Part shown: in pieces, positions 15,749 to 24,045 of the stretch | Layout of the letters: every line of letters starts with the position of its first letter | How positions within the stretch are numbered: the first letter of the stretch is position 1 | DNA from: Deltaproteobacteria bacterium | GTDB taxonomy: Bacteria > Desulfobacterota > GWC2-55-46 | Length of the DNA stretch: 39,350 nt | NCBI GenBank assembly: GCA_016234955.1 | Contig: JACRNN010000204.1 | Location: 1-39,350 of the forward strand | Direction of reading: 5' to 3' | Translations under genes and position numbers: made by a program | Notes under the pieces: generated by a model | What the model saw: the letters and a program-made list of their open reading frames with translations, nothing else | What the model was told of the DNA's origin: nothing | The model's database searches: none

Positions 15749-16636
15749 TTAGAGTTTTTTGCCATATTCACAGGCCTTTTCCGCCACCTCGATGAAGTAC
15801 TTTATCATCTGCCCCTTGTGGTTGAGCCCCTCCGGCACCCAGAGGTACCTCTCAGGCGAGGTAGCGTCCATCACAATATTTTCAGGGTTGTCGTTGCACC
15901 GCGTCCAGGGGGACTTGCCGGAGGCGGCGTTATTTATAAGCTCGATAGCATGCCCCTTGTAGCCGCCCTGGACATGGTCCGCGGCCGCCTGGTACCTGAA
16001 GTAATGGCAAGGCAGGCCCTTTATGAATGTGACGGCCTCCCTTTCGTCCCAGAAGTCATCCCTTGAGGACGGGAACTCCTTTAACGGCCTGTGCGTGTCG
16101 TTCTTCGTGGTGTTGAACCTGTTCGAGGGCCCCTCCCAGTCAAATACGTACTTTACCTGTTTCATCGGATAGCGGGAGAGCGCCCCGGTTGTGATGATGA
16201 TGCCTATGGAAAAAGAGAGTATGCCTATGCAACTGGAGTCCGCCTCCGGCAGCCCTGAGAGGTAATCCACCACGGTCGCGAGCTCCCTCTGATGGATCGG
16301 GCCCCAGTAGTCCTCCTTCCCTCCTGACCTGCCCCTGCCCGATGGATCGTAATGGAGGACAATAAAACCGAATGAAGCGAGGTCCTCGGCCCTCAGGGCC
16401 CCGCCCTTTGCCCCGCCTTTGTCGTAGTCCGTCCCTGGGCTGTTGGCGCCGGGGACGAAGACGACGGACGGATATCTGCCCTTAACCACAGGGGCATGGA
16501 CGTGGGCGTAGAGCCTGTACCCGGCGGGCGAGTCTATCCACGCCTCTCTGTATGACGTGTCTAACGGGCTTCTGCCAAGGAAGACGGAGAGGTCGGGGCC
16601 GCTGCTGCGCCCGAAGAATCTTGAAAATATGGACAT
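15749..16636 (-). CDS. Alpha/beta hydrolase, probable cytoplasmic esterase/acyl hydrolase
   Basis: A 295-aa serine hydrolase of the alpha/beta fold. Visible: the oxyanion-side strand YPSVVFVPGANSPGTDYDKGG, LASFGFIVLHYDPSGRGRSGG, the nucleophile elbow LSFSIGI near 141-147 (pattern S-x-Ser-x-G), a probable acid region in FRYQAAADHVQGG, and a late VPEGLNHKGQM carrying the likely catalytic His. No signal peptide is apparent. The substrate is unknown; placement among acyltransferases and glycosyltransferases makes deacylation or acyl exchange on an envelope precursor possible. The start codon is only about 11 bases from the left end of the MITE-like element at 16647-16836, so its translation-initiation region lies at the insertion boundary. 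Confidence 0.8.
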   Translation of the reverse strand: MSIFSRFFGRSSGPDLSVFLGRSPLDTSYREAWIDSPAGYRLYAHVHAPVVKGRYPSVVFVPGANSPGTDYDKGGAKGGALRAEDLASFGFIVLHYDPSGRGRSGGKEDYWGPIHQRELATVVDYLSGLPEADSSCIGILSFSIGIIITTGALSRYPMKQVKYVFDWEGPSNRFNTTKNDTHRPLKEFPSSRDDFWDEREAVTFIKGLPCHYFRYQAAADHVQGGYKGHAIELINNAASGKSPWTRCNDNPENIVMDATSPERYLWVPEGLNHKGQMIKYFIEVAEKACEYGKKL

Positions 16637-16646
16637 ATCTTTATTT

Positions 16647-16836
16647 AGGGTGCCTCCAAAAATCAGATATTTTTCCGAGGTCGAGGCGGGGTGAATGAAA
16701 CCACCCCGGGCTTAAAGCCCCATGAGGTTTCAGAACGCTGAAATAAAAAAGCGGAGCATATATGCTAATATGTGTCCATTTTTATTTTCGCCCCAACAAA
16801 GAGATCGGGAAAAAGAGCAATTTTTAGAGGCACCCT
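16647..16836. mobile_element. MITE-like non-autonomous element with terminal inverted repeats
   Basis: The left end AGGGTGCCTCCAAAAAT (16647-16663) and the inverted right end AGGGTGCCTCTAAAAAT (16836-16820) match at 16 of 17 positions, and similarity continues through a T-rich block to about 31 bases. The 190-base element has no gene. Inside it a hairpin with arms TGAAACC (16696-16702) and GGTTTCA (16726-16732) encloses a smaller palindrome, GGGCTT-a-AAGCCC (16708-16720). The right end lies inside the acyltransferase reading frame and supplies its last codons and stop. No clear target-site duplication is visible, and the parent transposase family is unknown. Confidence 0.72.
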
Positions 16837-17759
16837 TCTTCCACTATGAGCATCCCCGGCGAATACCTGTCGAGAAAATGCATGTAGCCCGGGTGCATGG
16901 ATACGTAGCGCTCCAGCCTTGCAACGAATTGGCGCGTGGAATCCGCGGCCTTTTCCTCACCCTCAAGCTTGGAGGTTATAGGCCGTTCTATTATTATTTT
17001 ATACGGTTTTTTCCCGCCAGGCACGATAAAAAGAGGGATGAGCGCCGAGCCGTTCTTCTGCGCCAGCAGCGCCGGCCCGACGGGGAACATGACCCGGTTT
17101 CCGAGGAACTCAAAGGCCTTGTGCCTGCCCACGCGCGTCCCGGTGCCGCTGCCGTCGCCGGTTATCATTATGACGCCGTTGTCGTTGAGCCATTTGAACG
17201 CGTTCCTCAAAAACGAATCCGCCTTGATTATCTCGGCCGGCATCATCGACTCGTACCTGAGCCTCAGCCTGAAGGCGACGTTCCTGCCTGTCCAGCTCAA
17301 ACCCTCGTCCGATGGCAGCCCTATCTGCTTCATCCTGTAGCCCAGACGCGCGAGCGCCACAAGCGGCAGGTGTACCGGGCCGAAGTGGCCGTGGACAAGG
17401 ACGACCCCCCTGCCCTCCTTGAGCGCGTTGTCGAGGTTTTCGAGCCCCTCTATATCCACGAGCCTCTTGACGCGCCTTGCGTCGAGCCTGGGGAATATGA
17501 ATATGAGGAGGCGGTCGATGTAGTGGTTCCTGAAGTATTCCCTCGCGGCTTTGCCCCGGTCGGTGGAGACCCCGCGCATGCGCGCGAGATTTTTGCCGAG
17601 GAGTTCCTTCTTGCCGCCGGAAAACGCGTAGTGGAGGTCGCCTAAGAGCCTCATTATGGCGATCCCCAGGGAGACCGGCGACGCTAATATTATCCACCGG
17701 AGCGGGAACCATACGATGAGCCTCAGTATGTCCCGCCGTATGGACTCCCTCACCTCCAT
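16824..17759 (-). CDS. LpxL/HtrB-like lysophospholipid acyltransferase family protein (first copy)
   Basis: A 311-aa member of the lipid A biosynthesis acyltransferase (LABLAT-like LPLAT) family. A hydrophobic N-terminal segment (RLIVWFPLRWIILASPVSLGIAIM) anchors it to the inner membrane. Then come GKNLARMRG, the active-site region VLVHGHFGPVHLPL with His125, GYRMKQIGLPS, MITGDGSGTGT, and FPVGPALLAQKNGSALIPLFIV. The family motif H-x4-D/E should place an acid at residue 130, but that residue is His here, so normal acyl transfer is in doubt. The last codons (GGG TGC CTC TAA) come from the right terminal repeat of the MITE-like element, so the native C-terminus may have been changed. It resembles the protein at 24035-25024 in layout. 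Confidence 0.85.
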   Translation of the reverse strand: MEVRESIRRDILRLIVWFPLRWIILASPVSLGIAIMRLLGDLHYAFSGGKKELLGKNLARMRGVSTDRGKAAREYFRNHYIDRLLIFIFPRLDARRVKRLVDIEGLENLDNALKEGRGVVLVHGHFGPVHLPLVALARLGYRMKQIGLPSDEGLSWTGRNVAFRLRLRYESMMPAEIIKADSFLRNAFKWLNDNGVIMITGDGSGTGTRVGRHKAFEFLGNRVMFPVGPALLAQKNGSALIPLFIVPGGKKPYKIIIERPITSKLEGEEKAADSTRQFVARLERYVSMHPGYMHFLDRYSPGMLIVEEGCL

Positions 17760-17810
17760 GTTCCATCCACCCTGTGTCCGGTTTTGGCCGAGCCCTTATC
17801 CCGCATGGCG

Positions 17811-19472
17811 CTAATACGCATAAAATTGCAGAAGGTACTCATCGAGGTCGTTGACTTTCTCGGTTTCGGAAGCGGAAAGGTTACTGATCTCGTCCTTATC
17901 CGCCGTCAGATTGTAAAGTTCATTGCCGATAGCGCCCTTGATGAGCTTGTAGCCGTCCCTGACTACCGATACCGACCTGGCGCCCTGCGCGGCGAGGTCA
18001 ACCCTGTAGGAGATGACGGGCCTTTCCGCAAAATCCACATTGCCGTCGTTGATGACTGGCAGGAGGCTCTTGCCATCGATATCCGGGGCGTCTATGCCGG
18101 CATAGTCGAGCGCGGTGGGGAGGATATCGATGGTCCTTACGTCATTGGTAACGGTCTTTGTCGAGGTCTGACCCGGAAATTTAATCAACAGAGGCACGTG
18201 CAGCAGTGAATTGTAGAGGTTGTTGCCGTGCGTGAAATAGGTGTCATGCTCGACCATGTTCTCCCCGTGGTCTGACGTGATTATGATGATGGAATCGTCG
18301 TACATGTTCCTGTTCTTGAGGGTGGAGATTAGCCTGCCTATCTGCTCGTCGGCGTAACGTATCTCCGAATCATAGGCGGCTACATAGAGCCTGGAGTCCA
18401 TGTAGTACTGGCCGTTGCTTGGCGGGCCTATCCTGGCCTGGATGTCGCTTGGCAGCGCGTCATAGGTTATGGCGCCGTCGGAGCCTAATGTGACAAGGGA
18501 CTGGTTTGAAGACACGTACAAGGGGTCCATGACAAAGTTGGATAGGAAGCCGTTATTGGTCTTGTAGGGCCAGTGGGGGCTTATAAGGCCGATAAAAAGG
18601 AAGAATTTTCTTCTCGCGAGGGAGAGGTTATTCAGATAGTTTATGGTGTAGTTTACGGCGGCGCTGTCATTGAACCCGATGTTGTCGTCGGTAAAATCGG
18701 CTTTTTCGTCAAACCCGTTGTGAAGGTTGATCACGAAGGAATTGGTCTGTACCGAAACGGTATGGTAGCCGTTGTCCTGCAACAGCCCCGGCAGCATCTT
18801 CTCGGTCGCCACGCCTGCGTTTGCCGCGACGTTATAATCATGGTTGTACGCCAGCTTGCCGAGAAGCATGGAAGCGAACGACGGCAGGGTCCACGGCGCG
18901 GCGCTGTAGGCGTTCTCGAATACCACGGAAGACCCCGCAAGGACGCTTATGTTGGGGGCGGTATCCCTTGAGTATCCGTAGAGAGGGAGATGGTCGGCCC
19001 TGAGCGTATCCACGACTATCATGATGATATTCGGGCTACTGACGTCGGGCGCTACGAACGCGAGGTTTATGACGGCGCTCGCCGCGGCAGAGACGTTTGA
19101 AGATGAATCTTTGAACCATAAGTACAACTGCTTATCACCGTAATTTCCGCTCACTTCATAGGATACCGTCCCGTTATAGCCCGATGACGGCGTGACATCG
19201 ACCCACCCGGCCGCGTCAGGCGCCGGGGCGGTCGGGGATTCCGAAATATAATAAGCGTTGACGGCCGCGTTGTCCGTGGCGCCTATGTTCAAAGAGACGG
19301 TCTTTGAAGATGTGTAGGCTTGCCCGTTATTTATGGATAACGACACGTTCTGAGGGGGCACGGCGTCCCCGGAAGATGTGCCCCCGCCGCAGCCGTTGAC
19401 AGCAAACGCCGCCGTCAATGTCAGAAACGTTAGGAAGAGCCTTGCGGGAGAACGCTTAAGAGTGGATGCCAT
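17811..19472 (-). CDS. Sulfatase-fold lipoprotein with N-terminal Ig-like domain and Thr nucleophile
   Basis: A 553-aa envelope protein. The ATG at 19472 is chosen over 19550 because it is followed directly by a lipoprotein signal (KRSPARLFLTFLTLTAAFAVNGC, lipobox VNGC), and because the upstream extension would run through a 14-bp repeat array. A Ser/Gly-rich linker leads to a small beta-rich Ig-like domain (SLSINNGQAYTSSKTVSLNIGA), then the AP/sulfatase catalytic domain: NIIMIVVDTLRADHLPLYGY, PWTLPSFASMLLG, ISPHWPYKTNNG, IIITSDHGENMVEHDTYFTHGN. The sulfatase C/S-x-P-x-R signature reads T-L-P-S-F, so no formylglycine can form. Thr is the nucleophile in LtaS/EptA-type phosphotransferases, which makes phosphoester or phosphotransfer chemistry more likely than sulfate ester hydrolysis. 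Confidence 0.85.
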   Translation of the reverse strand: MASTLKRSPARLFLTFLTLTAAFAVNGCGGGTSSGDAVPPQNVSLSINNGQAYTSSKTVSLNIGATDNAAVNAYYISESPTAPAPDAAGWVDVTPSSGYNGTVSYEVSGNYGDKQLYLWFKDSSSNVSAAASAVINLAFVAPDVSSPNIIMIVVDTLRADHLPLYGYSRDTAPNISVLAGSSVVFENAYSAAPWTLPSFASMLLGKLAYNHDYNVAANAGVATEKMLPGLLQDNGYHTVSVQTNSFVINLHNGFDEKADFTDDNIGFNDSAAVNYTINYLNNLSLARRKFFLFIGLISPHWPYKTNNGFLSNFVMDPLYVSSNQSLVTLGSDGAITYDALPSDIQARIGPPSNGQYYMDSRLYVAAYDSEIRYADEQIGRLISTLKNRNMYDDSIIIITSDHGENMVEHDTYFTHGNNLYNSLLHVPLLIKFPGQTSTKTVTNDVRTIDILPTALDYAGIDAPDIDGKSLLPVINDGNVDFAERPVISYRVDLAAQGARSVSVVRDGYKLIKGAIGNELYNLTADKDEISNLSASETEKVNDLDEYLLQFYAY

Positions 19473-19539
19473 GAGTTGCCCTGCCCTGTCTGGATGCGGA
19501 GATATGAAGCCTACGGGGATTTCAGAATCCACTGGACTG

Positions 19540-19618
19540 TTATCAGTCATCGGCTATCTGTTACCGGTTATCTGTTCTCGGTAAAAACACGTCTTTATCC
19601 TTCACCGATAACTGATAA
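19540..19618. repeat. 14-bp tandem repeat array plus one inverted unit
   Basis: Three head-to-tail units lie at 19540-19553 (TTATCAGTCATCGG), 19554-19567 (CTATCTGTTACCGG) and 19568-19581 (TTATCTGTTCTCGG). An inverted unit at 19605-19618 (CCGATAACTGATAA) reads TTATCAGTTATCGG on the other strand, so a hairpin can form across the 23-base spacer. The array sits between a radical SAM gene and the sulfatase-like gene, upstream of the latter's chosen start. It could be a spreading intergenic repeat or an operator-like site. Confidence 0.6.
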
Positions 19619-19670
19619 CCGAGTATGAGAAGATTAATAAACCCGTGGCGGCTTAAGAACGCCAAAAAAC

Positions 19671-20945
19671 CTACTTGCCCTTGAGTCTCATCGCCAGGTT
19701 CATGAACCTCTCGATATAGGCGGTCCCTGGGTTCGTGTAATACCTCGGGTAGAGGAGGTCGTCGCCCTTTTCCACCATCCCCTCCTTCAAAGCTATCTCG
19801 TAGAGCTTCGTGTGCGGCTCTATCCTCATCGAGTTGAACTCGAAGTGGACTCTCCTGCCCATCCCGGCCCGCGCCTTGAGGCAGAACCCGGCCATGGAGA
19901 GGAAGGAGGAGAGCGTCTGGCCCGGTGGGTTCTTGAAGAAGTTATAGCAGACCTCGAACCCTCCGGTCTCCTTCAATACGGCGTAGGCCTTCTCTATGTC
20001 GTCCCTGGTGATGTTTTTTCCAAGGGCCTTCAAGACCGCGTCGGAAAAGCCGTCGGGCGAGAGTATCACCTTCCGGCAGCCCGCCTCCCCGCACAGCTCG
20101 ACGAACTCCCTTGTAAGTCCGCTCTCGCTGAACCAGGCCGACCACCGGGGCTTTATGCCGCGCCTGAGTATCTCCCGGCAAATCGCCTCAGCGTGCTTCA
20201 AGGGTATGTTGAAGACGGAATCGACGAACGTAAAGCTGTCGATGCCGTACTTGGCGCCGAGCGTCTCTATCTCGTCCACTATCTTCTCCGGCGCGCGGAA
20301 CCTGTATCTCCTGCCGTTCAAAAACCCGTATATGCAGTAAACGCACTTGAGCGCGCACCCGCGTTTTGTCTCGATGCCCACGGCCTCCGGGACGTCTTTA
20401 TAGGCGGCCACGGGGTTCAAGTCCCTGTCGGGCGGCGGTAGCCTTTTGAGGTCAGCCGGCTCCGAAGGTCCGGTGAACCTGACCTTACCGTCCTTCCTGT
20501 AGTAGACCCCTTTCACCTTTTCAGGCGCGCCGAGGTTGTCGAGCAGGTCCGCTATTATAAATTCGCCTTCGAGATAGACACCGTAGTCTATCCTCGGCTC
20601 GTCCTCCATTATCACGCCCGCGAACATGGAGAACCCGGACCCCCCGGCGATGATCTTCGCGTCCGTGACGCTCCGTATCTCGCCCAGCATCTTCTTGAAG
20701 AACTCGTAGTAGAATACCACCCGCCTCTTGTTCGTGGAGTCGATGTTCCTGAGCGACACGCCCACGGCGTCGGGGCGAAAGTCCCTTATGACGCGCTTTA
20801 GCTCCTCGAACGGGTTTTCATGGACGTTCGGGTCGAACCCCCGCGCCTCGTGTTTGCCGAGGCCGGGGCGGATGCACGCGAGCCCGAGAGGGAATACCGG
20901 CGGCTCGCCCCCGCCCAGATAGGACTGTACCAGCAGTATCTTCAT
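19671..20945 (-). CDS. B12-binding-domain radical SAM protein
   Basis: A 424-aa protein. The N-terminal cobalamin-type domain runs from MKILLVQSYLGGGEPPVFPLGLACI through FRPDAVGVSLRNIDSTNKR and KIIAGGSGFSMFAG. The radical SAM motif is CALKCVYC in ETKRGCALKCVYCIYGFLNGRRYRFR near 194-219, followed by SFTFVDSVFNIPLKHAEAIC and CGEAGCRKVILSPDGFSD. It is shorter than, and only distantly similar to, the pair at 20942-24045. Its ATG overlaps the stop of the upstream radical SAM gene as ATGA (20942-20945), so it is translationally coupled. Gly/Pro-rich text after the barrel (FNFFKNPPGQT-like) fits B12 radical SAM enzymes acting on lipids or polyketide-like substrates, but no substrate can be named. 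Confidence 0.9.
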   Translation of the reverse strand: MKILLVQSYLGGGEPPVFPLGLACIRPGLGKHEARGFDPNVHENPFEELKRVIRDFRPDAVGVSLRNIDSTNKRRVVFYYEFFKKMLGEIRSVTDAKIIAGGSGFSMFAGVIMEDEPRIDYGVYLEGEFIIADLLDNLGAPEKVKGVYYRKDGKVRFTGPSEPADLKRLPPPDRDLNPVAAYKDVPEAVGIETKRGCALKCVYCIYGFLNGRRYRFRAPEKIVDEIETLGAKYGIDSFTFVDSVFNIPLKHAEAICREILRRGIKPRWSAWFSESGLTREFVELCGEAGCRKVILSPDGFSDAVLKALGKNITRDDIEKAYAVLKETGGFEVCYNFFKNPPGQTLSSFLSMAGFCLKARAGMGRRVHFEFNSMRIEPHTKLYEIALKEGMVEKGDDLLYPRYYTNPGTAYIERFMNLAMRLKGK

Positions 20946-22447
20946 GCGGGGGATCTGCCGGAGAGCCTCTTGGCGAGCCTGAAGGAGGTCTGGAGGCCCG
21001 CGTAAAGGGACTTGAAAAACGGCCTGAGCGGAGCGCTATTCAGGACGTCCACGACAGGGGACGACACAAGGAGCTTCAGGAGCGGGCTTGGGAACCTGCC
21101 GTTCCTCGATAGCGTTATGAGGAGATTGAGGTAGTTCTGGCTCCGCATCGTGTAGCTCTTCTCGTATATCTCCTTCTTCTCGTCCCTCACCAATCCGTCC
21201 CTCTTCGCCTGCTCGTAGAGCTTGGTGCCGGGGTAAAGGACGAGGGAGAACGGCTGGAGGTGGAAGGGCTTAGGTATCTCGGCGATGAGCCTCAGGCTCT
21301 CTATCCTGTCCTCGTCGGTCTCGTAAGGCACGTCGAGGATGAAGTCGTAGCTCGGTGGGACCATCCTGTCCTTGTACCGGTTTATGATGCGGAAGGCCTT
21401 CATGAGCCTCTCGTTGTCCATCTGCCTGCGGTTGAAGAGCTCCTGTATCCTCCTGCTCCCGCTCTCCACCCCCATCTGCAGGTATATGAGCCCGGCGTCC
21501 ACGAGCATGTCCATCTTCTCCTCGGTGACGGTCATGGGGGACGCCAGACAGCTGAACGGGAGCCCGATCTTCTCCTTGTAGGCAACGCAGAACTCCTCGA
21601 TGCTCTTCTTGTTGCGGGCGAAAAAGGCGTCGTCCGAGATCCATATGAAGCCGACGTACGGCAGGTTCTTCTTCACCCATAGTATCTCGTCCATCACGTG
21701 GGCCGTGGACCTCCAGCGCAGGTAGTTCTCGTTGTTGTAGAGGCCCTTCAATGTGTCGTTTATGCAGTAGGTGCACTTGTGCGGGCACCCGCGGCCGGTC
21801 ATCGTCTGGTACCCGGTCTTGTTCAGGTATCCGGAGACCGTGCCGGCCTCCATGCGGCCCTTAAGGAGCGCGAAGGTCAGGGGCTCAAGCCTGCCCTCAT
21901 GCATTATGTGGTGGTCTTCGCAACTGTAGTCCGGCCTCGGGTATATGTCGAGGTCGTGCGGGAGGCTCCGCGTCGGATTCCTTACCACCCTTGCGCCAGA
22001 CTTCATCCAGAGGTTCTTCACGTCATGGTAGGGCCTTTTCTCCTCCATCCTCTGCGCGAGCTCCAGCATGGCCTCCTCGCCGTCCCCCACGCACACGATG
22101 TCGGCATGGTCGAGGGACTCCTCGGGCCTGATGGTCGGGTGGACGCCGCCCCAGACTACAGGCGCCTTTATCCCGCCCGATTTGAGCTTTTCCGTAATCT
22201 GCACCGCGCCATCGTAAAAATTGGTCATGAGGGTAATTCCAATGATGTCGGAGGCCCGGACGAGCGAAATCAGCGAATCGAGCGCCGAGTCCGCGTACCT
22301 CTTGACGCCGTAGACGAGGTTGTCCCCGTAAGGGTCGGGTATGAATATCAGCTGCGTCGTGTGCCCGTTGGCCTTGAGATAGGCGGAGATCGTGCGTATA
22401 CCGAACGCGGTCACGTCCGGGTATGGGGATATAAGCGTTATCTTCAT
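20942..22447 (-). CDS. B12-binding-domain radical SAM protein (tandem paralogue B)
   Basis: A 501-aa protein. The start is placed at the ATG at 22447 (MKITLISPYPDVTAFGIR), because this Met begins the family's first beta-strand, AGAAAGAG precedes it, and it overlaps the upstream stop as ATGA; a longer frame to 22579 is an overlap artefact. The cobalamin-type domain includes APVVWGGVHPTIRPEESL and CVGDGEEAMLELA. The radical SAM motif is CPHKCTYC in MTGRGCPHKCTYCINDTL, followed by FIWISDDAFFARN and LIYLQMGVESGSRRIQELFNRRQ. The C-terminus has amphipathic or hydrophobic helices (LLKLLVSSPVVDVL, FKSLYAGLQTSF). It is clearly paralogous to the next upstream gene along its whole length. The substrate is unknown. 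Confidence 0.92.
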   Translation of the reverse strand: MKITLISPYPDVTAFGIRTISAYLKANGHTTQLIFIPDPYGDNLVYGVKRYADSALDSLISLVRASDIIGITLMTNFYDGAVQITEKLKSGGIKAPVVWGGVHPTIRPEESLDHADIVCVGDGEEAMLELAQRMEEKRPYHDVKNLWMKSGARVVRNPTRSLPHDLDIYPRPDYSCEDHHIMHEGRLEPLTFALLKGRMEAGTVSGYLNKTGYQTMTGRGCPHKCTYCINDTLKGLYNNENYLRWRSTAHVMDEILWVKKNLPYVGFIWISDDAFFARNKKSIEEFCVAYKEKIGLPFSCLASPMTVTEEKMDMLVDAGLIYLQMGVESGSRRIQELFNRRQMDNERLMKAFRIINRYKDRMVPPSYDFILDVPYETDEDRIESLRLIAEIPKPFHLQPFSLVLYPGTKLYEQAKRDGLVRDEKKEIYEKSYTMRSQNYLNLLITLSRNGRFPSPLLKLLVSSPVVDVLNSAPLRPFFKSLYAGLQTSFRLAKRLSGRSPA

Positions 22448-24045
22448 CTCTTTCTGCCGTCCACTATCGGGTCGCTCATCCTCATCTTGTTCAGGAACAG
22501 CCTTATCCTCTCCCAGTCGTGGCTCCAGATGACCTTTATGCCCTTGAATATGAACCTGATGAATTCGCCGACCCTGCAACCGATGTTGTAGAGGAAGGAG
22601 AGGTTCATCTTTGAGAGGAAGTTCACAACCGGCTCCCTTGCGAGAATATTGAGGATAGTCCTCGGAAAATGCTGGAACGTAAGGAGGTATATGAGAAAAT
22701 TAGGGTATGAGCGGTTGGGCGACACGTAGAACGGCTTCCTGTATATGTCGGAGGCGTCGTCCTTGATAAGCCCCTCTTTCTTGGCCTTGTGGTAGAGAAA
22801 CGTCTGCGGGAAAAATACCAGGCTCGATATGCAAAGCCCGTAGGGCTTGGGCAGTTGCATCAGAAGCCTCACCGTGTCCATCGTATCCTCATCCGTCTCC
22901 CAGGGGTTATCCAGGATGATGTGGTAGTCCGGCGGGAATATCCTCGGCACGTACCTGGAGATGGTCCTGGCGGCCTCCACTATCTTCTCGTTCGACTCGG
23001 TCCTGTTGTACAACTGTTTGATGCGCGAGCTTCCGGTCTGCACGCCCATCTCGACATAGACCATGCCGGCGTTCACGAGGTGCTCCATCTTCCTCTCGGA
23101 GATGGTGGTCGGGCTCGCCTGGGTATAAAAGGGCAGCCCTATCCGCTCCTTATAGAGCCTGGAGAACTCCTCTATCTCATGCACCGGTCTGGCGAAAAAC
23201 GTATCGTCGAAGAATTGAACGGCCCCGATGAACGGGAACCTCCTCTTGATGTCCTCGAGCTCTGTTATGAAGTTCTCCACGCTCCTGGCGCGGAAGTACT
23301 TCAACCCGACCTTCTCGTACATCTCCTTCTGATTGCTTATATTGCAATAGGAGCACTTGTGCGGGCATCCGCGGTCCGTCATGGTCCTGTAGGCTATCCG
23401 GAGCTTGCCGTCCGGGTGCGGGAGCCTCGGGAGCACATTCCGGAAGGCCTCCGCATCGAGCGGGACGATCCTGTTGGTCTTCAGGTCGAGGAGGTAGTGG
23501 TCCTTGAGGCTGAAGTCGAAGAACGGCAGCTTGTCGAGCTCGATGAACGAATCCCTCAGCCTGTTTCTTATGATACCGCCGTCCTTCTTGAACCACATCC
23601 CCTTGACGTCTGAAAAATCCCCGTTCCTCTCCTTCCGTTGCGCAAGCTCCAGGAGCGACTCCTCGCCCTCGCCTATGCAGACGGCGTCGGCGTATTTGAG
23701 GGCCTGCTCCGGGCTCGTGGTCGGGTGTATCCCGCCCCAGACGACGATGGAAGAGAGGCTCTTCTTCAGGGCCTCCGTAACCTGGATGGCCCTGTCGAAA
23801 TAGTTGGACATGAAGGAGACGCCGACTATGTCGGAGCCCTTGCAGAGCTCCACTATACGCTCAAGGACGGAGGCGTCATAGGCGTAGACGAAGTCCGCGC
23901 CCTTTTTAAGCTTGCCGATGCTTCCCGGAAGGAATATCAGACGGGTATCGAAGCCGTTGCTCCTCAGATACGCGGAGAGGCTCCTTACGCCGAAGGCGCT
24001 TATATCCGGCGGCGTCGGCGTTATTATGGTTATTTTAGTCTTCAT
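22444..24045 (-). CDS. B12-binding-domain radical SAM protein (tandem paralogue A)
   Basis: A 533-aa protein. The start is placed at 24045 (MKTKITIITPTPPDISAFG), where AAAAGAG precedes the ATG and the gene overlaps the upstream acyltransferase by 11 bases; the longer frame to 24228 lies wholly inside that gene. The cobalamin-type domain has SSIVVWGGIHPTTSPEQAL and CIGEGEESLLELA; the radical SAM motif is CPHKCSYC in MTDRGCPHKCSYCNISNQK. Then follow VQFFDDTFFARPVHEIEEF, MVYVEMGVQTGSSRIKQLYNR and DYHIILDNPWETDEDTM. The C-terminal tail is long, basic and partly hydrophobic (YNIGCRVGEFIRFIFKGIKV), suggesting membrane contact. It matches the downstream radical SAM protein throughout, so a local gene duplication is likely. 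Confidence 0.92.
   Translation of the reverse strand: MKTKITIITPTPPDISAFGVRSLSAYLRSNGFDTRLIFLPGSIGKLKKGADFVYAYDASVLERIVELCKGSDIVGVSFMSNYFDRAIQVTEALKKSLSSIVVWGGIHPTTSPEQALKYADAVCIGEGEESLLELAQRKERNGDFSDVKGMWFKKDGGIIRNRLRDSFIELDKLPFFDFSLKDHYLLDLKTNRIVPLDAEAFRNVLPRLPHPDGKLRIAYRTMTDRGCPHKCSYCNISNQKEMYEKVGLKYFRARSVENFITELEDIKRRFPFIGAVQFFDDTFFARPVHEIEEFSRLYKERIGLPFYTQASPTTISERKMEHLVNAGMVYVEMGVQTGSSRIKQLYNRTESNEKIVEAARTISRYVPRIFPPDYHIILDNPWETDEDTMDTVRLLMQLPKPYGLCISSLVFFPQTFLYHKAKKEGLIKDDASDIYRKPFYVSPNRSYPNFLIYLLTFQHFPRTILNILAREPVVNFLSKMNLSFLYNIGCRVGEFIRFIFKGIKVIWSHDWERIRLFLNKMRMSDPIVDGRKR

Noticed and set aside
22448..22579. N-terminal extension of the radical SAM protein to 22579
   Set aside because: The extension lies wholly inside the upstream gene, has no family similarity, and the ATG at 22447 has a ribosome-binding site and ATGA overlap.
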